A DNA stretch of 15,424 bases. Source: an uncultured Allobaculum sp. (GTDB taxonomy: Bacteria; Bacillota_I; Bacilli_A; Erysipelotrichales; Erysipelotrichaceae). Shown here one piece after another: positions 1 to 7,837 of the stretch (position 1 is its first letter; each line of letters starts with the position of its first letter). A program made the translations under genes and the position numbers. The stretch is from NCBI GenBank assembly GCA_910579655.1, contig CAJTVE010000064.1:1-15424 (forward strand), written 5' to 3'. The notes below the pieces were generated by a model, which saw only the letters and a program-made list of their open reading frames with translations, was not told the origin of the DNA and did no database searches.

Positions 1-128
1 ACCTCCATATTCGCATTACTCATGCAAAATATGACAGTTTTATTCATAATCTGTTATAAAATCCTGCAAAACTCAGATTAAAGATAGAACACGTCTGAGA
101 TCTTGCGCTTGAAAAGATAAAGAGGTTT

Positions 129-171
129 AAAGCCTGGATTTTGCCTGAAAAGGCAGGGTTCAGGCTTTTTT
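129..171 (+). terminator. Rho-independent terminator of an upstream gene
   Basis: The arms AAAGCCTG (129-136) and CAGGCTTT (161-168) enclose a second stem, TTGCCT with AGGCAG, closed by a GAAA loop. A run of six T (166-171) follows. It reads on the plus strand and must end a gene to the left of the window, since no coding region precedes it here. Confidence 0.8.
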
Positions 172-184
172 GATGAGCTGAAAA

Positions 185-213
185 TTGACGCTCAGCATTG
201 GCTGACTTATGAT
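185..213 (+). promoter_or_regulatory. Sigma-A type promoter, probably for ybaK
   Basis: A -35 box TTGACG (185-190) and a -10 box TATGAT (208-213) are separated by 17 bases. Transcription would start near 220, leaving a leader of about 209 bases before the ybaK start at 429. The 10-mer ATTGGCTGAC lies in the spacer (197-206) and again at 278-287 in the leader; its meaning is unknown. I saw no recognisable riboswitch in the leader. Confidence 0.5.
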
Positions 214-428
214 TTTCAATATGTTTCTTTCTCTTTCTTTTCCTTACATCGTCTGGATTCCATTTTGTCCTCACTGTATTGGCTGACAATGCATCAATAC
301 AGCATCGCTCAAAAAGACTGGGATGCACGGACCAGGATGAGCCAGAAAAATCAGGAAAGGAAAAGATTAAAAAGATTGATCGGAAAAGACAACCTTCTGG
401 AAATGAAGGACTGAAAGGATGTTTGAAT

Positions 429-899
429 ATGTCAATTGAGCGCGTACGTAAAGAACTTGGACAATATGGAATTGCAGACAGAATCCTCGAACTGGATGAG
501 TCGAGTGCGACCGTGGATCTGGCCGCAAAAGCTTTAGGTTGTGAGCCGGATCATATTGCTAAAACCTTATCCTTTATGGGAAATGACGGTCCGATTCTGG
601 TCGTGACTTCCGGATTGGGCAGAGTGCACAGTGGAAAGTTTAAACGGACGTTTCACACCAAAGCAACTATGCTTAAAGCGGATGAAGTTGAAGACCTGGT
701 CGGCCATGCAGTGGGCGGAGTGTGTCCATTTGGTGTTAAAGACAATGTTTCGGTCTATCTGGATGAATCCCTTAAAAAATACGAGACTGTGTTTCCGGCC
801 TGCGGCAGTTCAAACAGTGCCGTTGAACTCACTTTACCGGAACTGGAAAAGTATTCCCATTCCAAAGGCTGGGTTGATGTCTGCAAAGATTTGCAATAG
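429..899 (+). CDS. ybaK: YbaK/EbsC-family protein, probable aminoacyl-tRNA deacylase
   Basis: A protein of 156 residues, the usual length of free-standing YbaK domains, which in characterised members hydrolyse mischarged tRNA (Cys-tRNAPro in the YbaK type) in the cytosol. Family features are the early DHIAKTLSF stretch with the conserved lysine (about residues 38-46), the GGVCPFGVKD stretch (about 95-104) and the late FPACGSSN stretch (about 120-127). The open frame extends upstream to an ATG at 279, but I chose 429: AAAGGA lies at 414-419, nine bases before it, the homologous domain begins just after it, and the upstream 50 codons look non-coding. It is a single gene with its own promoter and is convergent with the TetR gene. 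The family assignment is firm; the exact tRNA substrate cannot be read from sequence. Confidence 0.9.
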   Translation: MSIERVRKELGQYGIADRILELDESSATVDLAAKALGCEPDHIAKTLSFMGNDGPILVVTSGLGRVHSGKFKRTFHTKATMLKADEVEDLVGHAVGGVCPFGVKDNVSVYLDESLKKYETVFPACGSSNSAVELTLPELEKYSHSKGWVDVCKDLQ

Positions 900-900
900 T

Positions 901-942
901 CACTGCAATTAGCATCGCAATATAATCAAGGTAATTGTAGTG
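901..942 (+). repeat. Inverted repeat directly after ybaK stop
   Basis: CACTGCAATTA (901-911) and TAATTGTAGTG (932-942) pair over 11 positions with one mismatch, beginning two bases after the stop codon. There is no T-run, so it is a poor intrinsic terminator; it may be a 3' end stabiliser or chance. The rest of 943-1143 holds nothing I can support. Confidence 0.35.
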
Positions 943-1143
943 TAAATTGATTGATGTATTTCGTCAGTTGCATAGATCTGGCATCACAAAATCCCTGAAT
1001 AACATAAATCCTAGACAATAGCAACAATCAAAAATTCGCAAATATATCACAGTCAAAGAACGGGACCAGAAACCTTCATCGCGAAAATGATTTCTTTTAT
1101 ATGGACCTACAAACGAACATACAAATGGTTTACACATGATCTG

Positions 1144-1179
1144 AAACAAAAAGCCTGTCGATTGGCAGGCTTTTTGTTT
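1144..1179. terminator. Bidirectional rho-independent terminator
   Basis: AAACAAAAAGCCTG (1144-1157) is perfectly complementary to CAGGCTTTTTGTTT (1166-1179) around an 8-base loop. The stem carries A and T runs on either side, so it can stop transcripts in both directions. It lies between the convergent ybaK and TetR genes. Confidence 0.85.
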
Positions 1180-1290
1180 GGAAAAAGGGAAATGAGGGCT
1201 TTGATGGCTGTGTACTCTTTCAGTCAAGATAAACAGGATAAAACGGCAAGCCAGGAGAACGAGCCAGGAAAACGGGAGAGCAGATCTGAG

Positions 1291-1932
1291 TTAAAGAGCA
1301 TCCACAGGATTTGAAGATGATGGTTCCTGGATCTGGGCTGCACTGCTTAAAATCGCACGAATGGCTTCAAATAAGGCAGGTTTGACGGTTTCGATTGGCG
1401 CAGGCTGGTTTTCAACGATGGAGCTGTAGCAGATCGATCCAGTCAGTTCAAGAATCATGGAAAAGACAATCCGCGGCTGCTGGTAGTGATAGCCGCATTT
1501 CAGGGCGAGAGCATTGAAGCGTTCGGCCAGGTCGATATCTTTTTCCACCATGGTGCTGGCCAGATGTTTATGGAACAGGCCGAAAGAAAGATTGCGGCGG
1601 ATCAGCTTTAAGAGCAGAGGATTGGAGATGAGCTGGGCCAGGATCTGGTTGATCATGAAAATCACGGCATCCTGCAGATTGCGGAAGTCGTTTTTTTCCA
1701 GTTCTTCAACCGCATGCATTAAAAGACGGCGGGATTCGCCCGCAATCAGATGGTCGCGGATATCGTATTTATCCTTGAAGAACAGGTAGAAGGTTCCTTT
1801 GGCAACGCCGGCATGATTGGTGATGTCGGCAATGGAGACTTCCTGGACGTCATTTTTTGTGAAGAGTTCGTAAGCGGCTTCAATCAGACGATTTCGTTTG
1901 AGCGCTTTGTTTTGCTGGATTTTGGTTGGCAT
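1291..1932 (-). CDS. TetR/AcrR-family repressor of the adjacent exporter operon
   Basis: A protein of 213 residues, normal for TetR regulators. The N-terminal helix-turn-helix is plain: RNRLIEAAYELF (about 13-24), VSIADITNHAGVAKGTFYLF (about 32-51) and the FKDKYDI segment that usually follows the recognition helix. The C-terminal 150 residues are a variable, helical ligand-binding region with no recognisable ligand signature. It is divergent from the MMPL exporter, and two palindromes of the TetR operator type lie between them, so it very probably represses the exporter operon and perhaps itself. The ATG at 1932 has no Shine-Dalgarno sequence, and the promoter places the RNA start on or next to it, implying leaderless translation. 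The inducer is unknown. Confidence 0.9.
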   Translation of the reverse strand: MPTKIQQNKALKRNRLIEAAYELFTKNDVQEVSIADITNHAGVAKGTFYLFFKDKYDIRDHLIAGESRRLLMHAVEELEKNDFRNLQDAVIFMINQILAQLISNPLLLKLIRRNLSFGLFHKHLASTMVEKDIDLAERFNALALKCGYHYQQPRIVFSMILELTGSICYSSIVENQPAPIETVKPALFEAIRAILSSAAQIQEPSSSNPVDAL

Positions 1933-1938
1933 ACGCTT

Positions 1939-1966
1939 ATTATAGTCGATCGGTTTCTGATTTCAA
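1939..1966 (-). promoter_or_regulatory. Promoter of the TetR-family gene
   Basis: Read on the minus strand, TTGAAA (1966-1961) and a perfect TATAAT (1944-1939) are 16 bases apart. The expected start point is about 1932, which is the A of the ATG. Operator 1 (1972-1984) sits just upstream of the -35 box. Confidence 0.65.
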
Positions 1967-1971
1967 TAAAA

Positions 1972-1984
1972 TGACCAATGGTCA
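1972..1984. promoter_or_regulatory. TetR-type operator 1
   Basis: TGACCAATGGTCA is a perfect palindrome around a central A, and the flanking A and T extend it to 15 bases (1971-1985). The same core recurs at 2036-2048, centre-to-centre 64 bases away. Confidence 0.75.
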
Positions 1985-2034
1985 TTATTTGGACATTCCT
2001 CCAAAAGTGTACAGGAAAAATAAAGGGGTTAAAA

Positions 2035-2063
2035 TTGACCACTGGTCAGTTTGGAACTATCAT
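2035..2063 (+). promoter_or_regulatory. Promoter of the MMPL operon, overlapped by operator 2
   Basis: TTGACC (2035-2040) and TATCAT (2058-2063) are 17 bases apart. The -35 box is part of the operator palindrome at 2036-2048, so bound repressor would block RNA polymerase. RNA would start near 2070, giving a short leader with GAAAGGAA (2072-2079) as the ribosome site. Confidence 0.65.
2036..2048. promoter_or_regulatory. TetR-type operator 2
   Basis: TGACCACTGGTCA is a perfect palindrome around a central C and shares all 12 arm bases with operator 1. It covers most of the -35 box and part of the spacer of the exporter promoter. Confidence 0.75.
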
Positions 2064-2087
2064 GTCTTGCGTGAAAGGAATTCTGGT

Positions 2088-4205
2088 ATGGAAAACTGTT
2101 CAAAATTTATTGTTAAGTATCGAAATTGGATCCTGTTGATTGCGACGATTCTTCTGATTCCGTCCATGATCGGCTATTTCAATACGCGTGTTAACTACGA
2201 TATTCTGACCTACCTGCCAACCAGTTCACCTTCAATCGTGGCTCAGGACCATCTGAATGATGATTTTAATTTAGCGGGCACCGCGATGATCGTGGTTGAC
2301 GATACGCCGGAAAAAGAGGTTAAGGACCTCGAAGCCAAAATCGCCGAAGTCCCTGGCGTTGATCGGACTTTATGGCGCAGTGATGTGGTCGATTTAAGCA
2401 TCCCGCAAAGCATCTTGCCTGATGCCTTCCGCAATGCTCTGTATGCGGATAATGCGACGATGATTATCGTTACCTTCAAGGAACCGGCGGCAAGTGATTC
2501 AACGATGAATGCCATCGAGCAGATCAAGGCGTTGTGCAACGAGAATGAGCATGTCGCCGGATTCTCCGCGATCACAGCAGATACGAAAGATATGATCGAC
2601 CGTGAAACGCCGATTTATACCGGCATTGCGGTGTTGCTTGTCTTGGTTGTTCTTTCCTTAGGACTGAAGTCATGGCTTGCGCCATTCATCTTCATCCTTG
2701 GCATGGTGTATCCAATTGTTTACAACATGGGCACCAACATTTTCTTAGGTGAAATTTCCTACGTGACAAAAGCCTTAAGTATGATCTTGCTGCTGGCTGT
2801 CTCGATGGACTACTCCATCTTCCTGCTGCATCGTTACCAGGAAGAAAAACAGAAAGGAGAAGGGAAAGAAGAAGCCATGGCGAAAGCAATTCACGCTACA
2901 TGGACTTCCATTACTTCTTCTTCGATTACAACAATCGCTGGCTTTTTAGCGTTGCTGGTCATGCAGCTGACATTAGGAAAAGATATTGGACTGGTTATGG
3001 CTAAAGGTGTTTTGCTGGCCGTTATCTGTACAATCCTGATTCTGCCTTCCTTATTAATGTTCTTTGATCCATGGATCGAAAAATGGCAGCATCCGGCACT
3101 CATCCGTCCACGGCCGAAATTCTCCTCCTGGGTGGTTGATCATCACAAAGCCATTCTGATTGTGTTTGTGATCCTGTTCATTCCGGCCATCTACTGTAAT
3201 GCCAACGTCGGTCAGTATTACGACCTGGCTGCTTCGCTTCCAGCAGATCTGGAAAGTGTCAAAGGCACCAATGAGCTGAAAGACAAATTTGATATGACGA
3301 CCTCGCACTTCATCATGGTCGACAAAGATCTTTCTTCTTCTGATACCCAGGCCATGATTAAAGAAATTGAAGGCCTGGATGGCATTACCAATGTCGTAGC
3401 CTATGACAAATTTGTCGGTCCAATGATCCCGGCTGAACTCGAACCAGAAGCCATTAAGGATCTGACCGAAACGGAGGATCTCAAACTGGTGCTTGTCAAT
3501 ACGTCCTATCGTTCTGCAACCGATGAGATCAACAAACAGATTGATGATCTGTATACCATTACTCAGAAATATGACCCGAACGCAATGGTTGCTGGTGAGG
3601 GCAACATGACAAAAGATTTGATCGATGTCACGAACGTCGATTTCCAGATGGTTAACATCGTGTCGATTCTGGCTATTCTGGTGATTATCGCGCTGACCTT
3701 TAAATCTTTCTCACTACCATTCATTCTGGTTGTATGTATTGAATTTGCGATTGTTGTCAATATGGGTATCCCATATCTGACCCATACTGAATTGCCATTC
3801 ATTGCCGGTATTGTTATCGGCACCATTCAGTTAGGTGCCTGCATCGACTATGCGATCCTGATGACCAGCCGGTTTAAAGAAGAACTCTCGAAAGGTAAAG
3901 ACCGAAAAGAAGCGATTACCACTGCGATTACGCAGACGATGCCATCCATTATTACATCGGGTATGTCTTTCTTTGCTGCCTGCTCGGGTGTCTCCTTAAT
4001 TGCCAAAATGGACCTGATTAAGTCCTTATGTACTTTGCTTGGCCGTGGCGCAGTCATCAGTGTCATTGTCATTCTGACTGTTCTGCCAAGTCTGCTGTAT
4101 TTATCCAATTCGCTGATCGCGAAAACCACGAAAGGCTGGCCAAAAGCACAAGCCGCCCACGATCAGAAGCATTCAGAAAGTGAAGGTATCTCTGTTCATG
4201 CATAA
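2088..4205 (+). CDS. MMPL-family (RND superfamily) membrane exporter
   Basis: A protein of 705 residues with the two-fold MMPL architecture. Each half has one membrane helix (about 14-32 and 352-371), a large extracytoplasmic loop (about 33-175 and 372-517), and a block of five helices (about 176-325 and 518-680). Both blocks carry the family's Asp-Tyr pair followed by an Arg and acidic residues: MDYSIFLLHRYQEE (Asp241) and IDYAILMTSRFKEE (Asp587). These aspartates are the expected proton-relay sites. MMPL proteins export lipids, siderophores or hydrophobic compounds; the substrate here is unknown. The open frame starts at 1926 inside the operator region, but I chose ATG 2088 because AAAGGA ends eight bases before it and the first helix follows directly. 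It heads an operon with the secreted heptad-repeat protein, overlapping it by eight bases. Confidence 0.9.
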   Translation: MENCSKFIVKYRNWILLIATILLIPSMIGYFNTRVNYDILTYLPTSSPSIVAQDHLNDDFNLAGTAMIVVDDTPEKEVKDLEAKIAEVPGVDRTLWRSDVVDLSIPQSILPDAFRNALYADNATMIIVTFKEPAASDSTMNAIEQIKALCNENEHVAGFSAITADTKDMIDRETPIYTGIAVLLVLVVLSLGLKSWLAPFIFILGMVYPIVYNMGTNIFLGEISYVTKALSMILLLAVSMDYSIFLLHRYQEEKQKGEGKEEAMAKAIHATWTSITSSSITTIAGFLALLVMQLTLGKDIGLVMAKGVLLAVICTILILPSLLMFFDPWIEKWQHPALIRPRPKFSSWVVDHHKAILIVFVILFIPAIYCNANVGQYYDLAASLPADLESVKGTNELKDKFDMTTSHFIMVDKDLSSSDTQAMIKEIEGLDGITNVVAYDKFVGPMIPAELEPEAIKDLTETEDLKLVLVNTSYRSATDEINKQIDDLYTITQKYDPNAMVAGEGNMTKDLIDVTNVDFQMVNIVSILAILVIIALTFKSFSLPFILVVCIEFAIVVNMGIPYLTHTELPFIAGIVIGTIQLGACIDYAILMTSRFKEELSKGKDRKEAITTAITQTMPSIITSGMSFFAACSGVSLIAKMDLIKSLCTLLGRGAVISVIVILTVLPSLLYLSNSLIAKTTKGWPKAQAAHDQKHSESEGISVHA

Positions 4206-7200
4206 CCATACAAACCGCACAATCCGTATTCTTGAAGCTTCCATTCTTTCCGGCACTATGGTTGTTACCACCCTGCCAACAGCCATTCTGGCCGACGATG
4301 AAGAAGCAGACGAAAACAAGACCGAAAAAACCGAAACGGTCTATACCTTTGTAGATCCAGATGGCAACATCGATAAAACCATCGTTTCCAGCTGGTTACA
4401 TAACGATGACGGCCTGGATACCGTCAAAGAAGTCCTCAACTTAACGGATGTCCAGAACCTGAAAGGGGATGAAGAACCAGTCGTCGATGGGCAGAACTAC
4501 ACCTGGAATGTTAAAGGCAACGACCTGTACTACCAGGGGGAAACCACAAAGAAACCGCCAATTGCCATTTCGATTACCTATACCCTCGATGGCAAACCAA
4601 TCAAAGCATCCCAACTGGAAGGCAAGAGCGGTCATCTGGTGACAACCATTCATTTCACCAACACCGAAAACCGTACCGTCAAGGTAGATGGCAAAGACGT
4701 TGTCATTCATCCAACTTTCCTTGCCGGTGGGCTGATGTCTTTAGACGGGGATACTTTCAGCAATGTGACCTGTGATCAGGGAAAAACCGTCAATGATGGC
4801 GATAAAGAATTCCTCGCTTTTGCGGCTGTTCCTGGCTTAACCGAAACCATGGAAAGTGCCGGCCTGGGTGATTTGACGGATAAGCTGGATGCTTCAGATG
4901 ACATCGTTGTGCAGGCGGATGTAAAAGACTACAAAGCCCCAGAGATGTATATGGGGGCTTCCAACGAATTTGAATTATCTGAACTGGCCGATCTGGATAA
5001 AATTTCGGATCTGAGTGGTCAGGTTAGTCAGTTATTTGATGGTGCTGATCAACTCGTAGACGGCACTGCCCAGCTTGCAGATGGTGCCGGCCAGCTTTCT
5101 TCTGGTGCTGGAACGCTTGCGCAGGGCACCGACCAGTTAACTGCAGGGATCAGTCAGCTGAAAAACGGAACCAGCCAGTTAGTCGATGGAACATCCCAGC
5201 TTTCTGCGGGATCTTCTGTCCTGGTGGATGGTACTTACCAGCTCGAACAGGGAACCATTCAGGCTGTTGATGGCACTGCCCAGTTAAAAGATGGTGCATC
5301 GGCATTACAGGCTGGAACTCTTGCCTTAGTTGATGGAGCAAATGATCTGAAAGCCGGAACTTCTGAACTGGCAAGTGGCAGCAGTCAGTTAACCGCTGGT
5401 ACATCCCAGTTAAAAGATGGAGCCGCTACTTTATCTGCCGGTGCTTCCAAACTGGCTGATGGAGCAGGCCAGCTCGCCCAACGGACACCAGCCTTGGTGG
5501 ATGGTGCAAAACAGCTTGATGATGGAGTAAACCAGGCCGGAACTAAGATTTCCGAAAACATGCACCAGCTCGATCAGGGGGCTGCTGCCATTTATGATGG
5601 TGTTCTTAAACTTTCCTCTGGCCTGCAGACCGTTGCTGCTTCCTTTAAAGAGATAGAGTCCAAGAAACCAACTGAAACGCTTAACCAGGCTTTAGGTACA
5701 ATTGAGACCGCATCTGGTGAAATTGATTCCCAAGCAGGTGGACTGAGTTCAGATATTGCTTCCTTAACCAGTCAGGTTGAGCAACTGACCAAAGAGAAAG
5801 AAGCTTTACAACAGGACTTAAGCGCAGCACGGACTCAGGCGGCCAATGCGATTTCCGCTATGCAAACTAACGCCGCCAATCTGAGCGGTGACAGTGCAGC
5901 CCTTGATCAGGCCCAGGGTTCTTTGAATGCTGCAGCCAGCACTCTGCCTGATGCTGCCAATAAGATTCAGGCTGGCAGTGATCAGCTCAATGCTTCGGTA
6001 AGCAATATTCAGCAGTCTGTTGACAATGCCAATGCGCAGATTGCTAATGTCAATGCCAGTCTCAGCCAGGCTGGGGCCGCTAAAGCTGGTGTGCAGGAAA
6101 ATTTGAATGCAGCCCAGTCTGCCAATGCCAGTGCCCAGGCTGAATTAAGTGGCGTTCAGAGCAGCGTCGAAAACTCCCGTGCAAACTTGATGGCCCAAGC
6201 CAGTGCTCTCCAGGAATCCAACCCAGAAGCCGCTGCAGTATTAACGGATGCAGCCAACAGTCTGCCAGATACTTCCTCTGCACAGTCCGCCCTGCTGGCT
6301 GCCAGTGGTTCCATGCAGGCAGCGGCCGGCTCGGCTGAACAAATGCCAGATGTTGTAGCGGGTATTGATGCCCAGGTTCCAGGGGTTGACGCATCGGCTG
6401 CCAGCACAGTTCAGGATGCGATCAATGACCTGAATGCTTCCGCTGGCCATGTCGCCAATGCAAGCAACACGATCAGTTCGACAGCAGGATCCGTTTCCAT
6501 GACGCAGTCCAATGTGGCCTATGCTGCAGACCAGATCAATACTCTGCTTGACACGCCGGCAACGGATCCAGCCAATCCCGATGCCAGCAGTGATCCCAGT
6601 GGCAAGGTAAGTGCAATTCAAGAGGCGAATAGGGAAATTCAAGCTGCTGTGCAAACTGCAAAAGTGGTCAGCCAAAGTCTGGAAGACGGCTTAACACAGC
6701 TGAGTGCGGCCTTCAGTGGAGCTGGAACAGAAGAAAATCCAGGACTCGTCAATGGAGCACGGAGTCTTCAAGCTGGCGCCGAACAGTTATCCAAATCGAT
6801 TAAAGGGGCACAGCCTCAATTAGAAGACAGCTTTGAACGGTTAACGGCTGGAACCAAACAGCTCAGTGATGGGGCTGTCGCCAATGATGCGGCTGTCCAG
6901 CAGATTGCTTCAGGTGCTTCTGAGCTGGCAAATGGCAGTGCCCAGTTATCTTCCGGCACAGTTGAAGTGGATAATGGCGCAAACGCTCTGGCTGCTGGGG
7001 CATCCAAACTGGATGCTGGAGCTGGCGCTTTAAATGCAGGAATCGCTCAGGTCAATGATGGAGCTGCGGCTCTCTATACCGGAGGAGCTGCTTTGTATGA
7101 TGGTGCTTTACAGCTTAAAGACGGTGCAAGCCAGGTACATGCCGGTGCCCAGCAGCTGGATGCTGGCATCAAACAGGCTGATGCTGGAGCCAGGGAACTG

Positions 7201-7584
7201 GATACTGGAGCAGCCCAGCTGATGGATGGCGCAACCCAGGTTCAGGATGGTGCCCATCAGTTAGCTTCAGGTGCCAGTGACTTAAAGTCTGGCGCTGATG
7301 AATTACATGCGGGTGCTGTGAAGTTCAATACCGAAGGCATGGGCAAACTGAAAGAAGTTCTCGGCTGGAGTGAAGGTAAGATTGATGCTTTCAAGACAAT
7401 CTGCAATGAAGTCAAAGACCTCAACGCTTCTTCTGAAGGATTTGCCGGAACGACTGAAAACGCTGGAGCAACCAAAGTCAGATACATCTTCAAGATGGAA
7501 GACATCGACAATGGTAAAACCACGGATTCAAAATCTTCCGACTCTTCTGAGTCTTTAGAAGCTGCATCCAGTCAGGCCAAATAA
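4198..7584 (+). CDS. Secreted Leu/Gly heptad-repeat protein, YhgE/Pip-like repeats, MMPL partner
   Basis: A protein of 1128 residues from ATG 4198 (GAAGG at 4182-4186); a GTG at 4180 would add six residues. A signal peptide ends near AILA-DD (about residue 32). A globular region (33-281) has no family I recognise. Residues 282-442 are 23 uninterrupted heptads of the form G-x-x-x-L-x-x (5041-5523), with one Arg for Gly and one Ala for Leu. An Ala/Gln/Ser/Asn-rich coiled-coil region (about 500-830) follows, then 19 more heptads (906-1038, 6913-7311). The polar tail has no membrane helix, LPxTG motif or other anchor. These repeats are the X-X-X-Leu-X-X-Gly type known from YhgE/Pip surface proteins, which normally carry C-terminal membrane helices; those are missing here. 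The overlap with the exporter suggests translational coupling and joint function, perhaps as a long fibrous extracytoplasmic partner. Confidence 0.85.
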   Translation: MHNHTNRTIRILEASILSGTMVVTTLPTAILADDEEADENKTEKTETVYTFVDPDGNIDKTIVSSWLHNDDGLDTVKEVLNLTDVQNLKGDEEPVVDGQNYTWNVKGNDLYYQGETTKKPPIAISITYTLDGKPIKASQLEGKSGHLVTTIHFTNTENRTVKVDGKDVVIHPTFLAGGLMSLDGDTFSNVTCDQGKTVNDGDKEFLAFAAVPGLTETMESAGLGDLTDKLDASDDIVVQADVKDYKAPEMYMGASNEFELSELADLDKISDLSGQVSQLFDGADQLVDGTAQLADGAGQLSSGAGTLAQGTDQLTAGISQLKNGTSQLVDGTSQLSAGSSVLVDGTYQLEQGTIQAVDGTAQLKDGASALQAGTLALVDGANDLKAGTSELASGSSQLTAGTSQLKDGAATLSAGASKLADGAGQLAQRTPALVDGAKQLDDGVNQAGTKISENMHQLDQGAAAIYDGVLKLSSGLQTVAASFKEIESKKPTETLNQALGTIETASGEIDSQAGGLSSDIASLTSQVEQLTKEKEALQQDLSAARTQAANAISAMQTNAANLSGDSAALDQAQGSLNAAASTLPDAANKIQAGSDQLNASVSNIQQSVDNANAQIANVNASLSQAGAAKAGVQENLNAAQSANASAQAELSGVQSSVENSRANLMAQASALQESNPEAAAVLTDAANSLPDTSSAQSALLAASGSMQAAAGSAEQMPDVVAGIDAQVPGVDASAASTVQDAINDLNASAGHVANASNTISSTAGSVSMTQSNVAYAADQINTLLDTPATDPANPDASSDPSGKVSAIQEANREIQAAVQTAKVVSQSLEDGLTQLSAAFSGAGTEENPGLVNGARSLQAGAEQLSKSIKGAQPQLEDSFERLTAGTKQLSDGAVANDAAVQQIASGASELANGSAQLSSGTVEVDNGANALAAGASKLDAGAGALNAGIAQVNDGAAALYTGGAALYDGALQLKDGASQVHAGAQQLDAGIKQADAGARELDTGAAQLMDGATQVQDGAHQLASGASDLKSGADELHAGAVKFNTEGMGKLKEVLGWSEGKIDAFKTICNEVKDLNASSEGFAGTTENAGATKVRYIFKMEDIDNGKTTDSKSSDSSESLEAASSQAK
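5041..5523 (+). repeat. Heptad block 1: 23 x 21 bases
   Basis: Twenty-three codon-level heptads start with Gly (one Arg) and have Leu at position five (one Ala), for example GTSQLVD and GASKLAD. The DNA copies differ at many silent sites, so the array is old or under protein-level selection, not a recent DNA expansion. Confidence 0.9.
6913..7311 (+). repeat. Heptad block 2: 19 x 21 bases
   Basis: Nineteen contiguous heptads such as GASELAN, GAAQLMD and GADELHA occur in the same register style as block 1. Val or Ala replaces Leu in several units. A partial unit (GAVKF) ends the array. Confidence 0.9.
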
Positions 7585-7641
7585 ATTTTCAAAAACAAAG
7601 AATAAAACTTTCCCGGCTGCTTCATTTTGAAGCCGGCCAGA

Positions 7642-7674
7642 AGTCCCAGATGGAATCCTCGTCTGGGACTTTTT
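7642..7674 (+). terminator. Rho-independent terminator of the MMPL operon
   Basis: AGTCCCAGA (7642-7650) pairs perfectly with TCTGGGACT (7662-7670), followed by TTTTT (7670-7674). A second GC-rich hairpin (GCTTC with GAAGC, about 7614-7637) lies just upstream without a T-run. Confidence 0.85.
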
Positions 7675-7721
7675 ATATGTCCGGATAGGTCGCAAAAGAT
7701 AGGATTCCTGCTATTGTTCTT

Positions 7722-7826
7722 CTAAATGTTCTGCCAAAAAGCGTCCAACCACTGCTCAAAAACCGGTCTTTTCGAGTGAAAGTTCTCGAATAAAAGGTCA
7801 AATTTCTCCTTCTTTTCAGGCGTTAA
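7722..7826 (-). pseudogene. Possible coding remnant downstream of the XRE regulator
   Basis: A minus-strand frame of 34 codons with no Met start contains a protein-like stretch (EKFDLLFENFHSKRPVFEQW then LDAFWQNI and a stop). It begins 12 bases beyond the stop of the regulator and could be the C-terminal tail of a lost gene. I do not recognise it. Composition is the only support, so chance is a real alternative. Confidence 0.2.
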
Positions 7827-7837
7827 TTATGGTACCT

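Noticed and set aside
44..328. Minus-strand open frame of 94 codons
   Set aside because: It reads through the terminator and promoter of the plus strand, has no ribosome site and an Arg/Lys/Ser composition typical of chance.
964..1314. Open frames on both strands between ybaK and TetR
   Set aside because: Both run through the bidirectional terminator and lack ribosome sites; the plus frame also overlaps the TetR gene end.
6080..6675. Minus-strand frames of 83-144 codons inside the heptad protein gene
   Set aside because: They are antisense to the coiled-coil region; long shadows are expected in Ala/Gln-rich coding DNA.
5041..7311. Heptad arrays considered as a DNA satellite or CRISPR-like array
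   Set aside because: The period is exactly seven codons and the copies vary at silent positions, so the repetition is at protein level.
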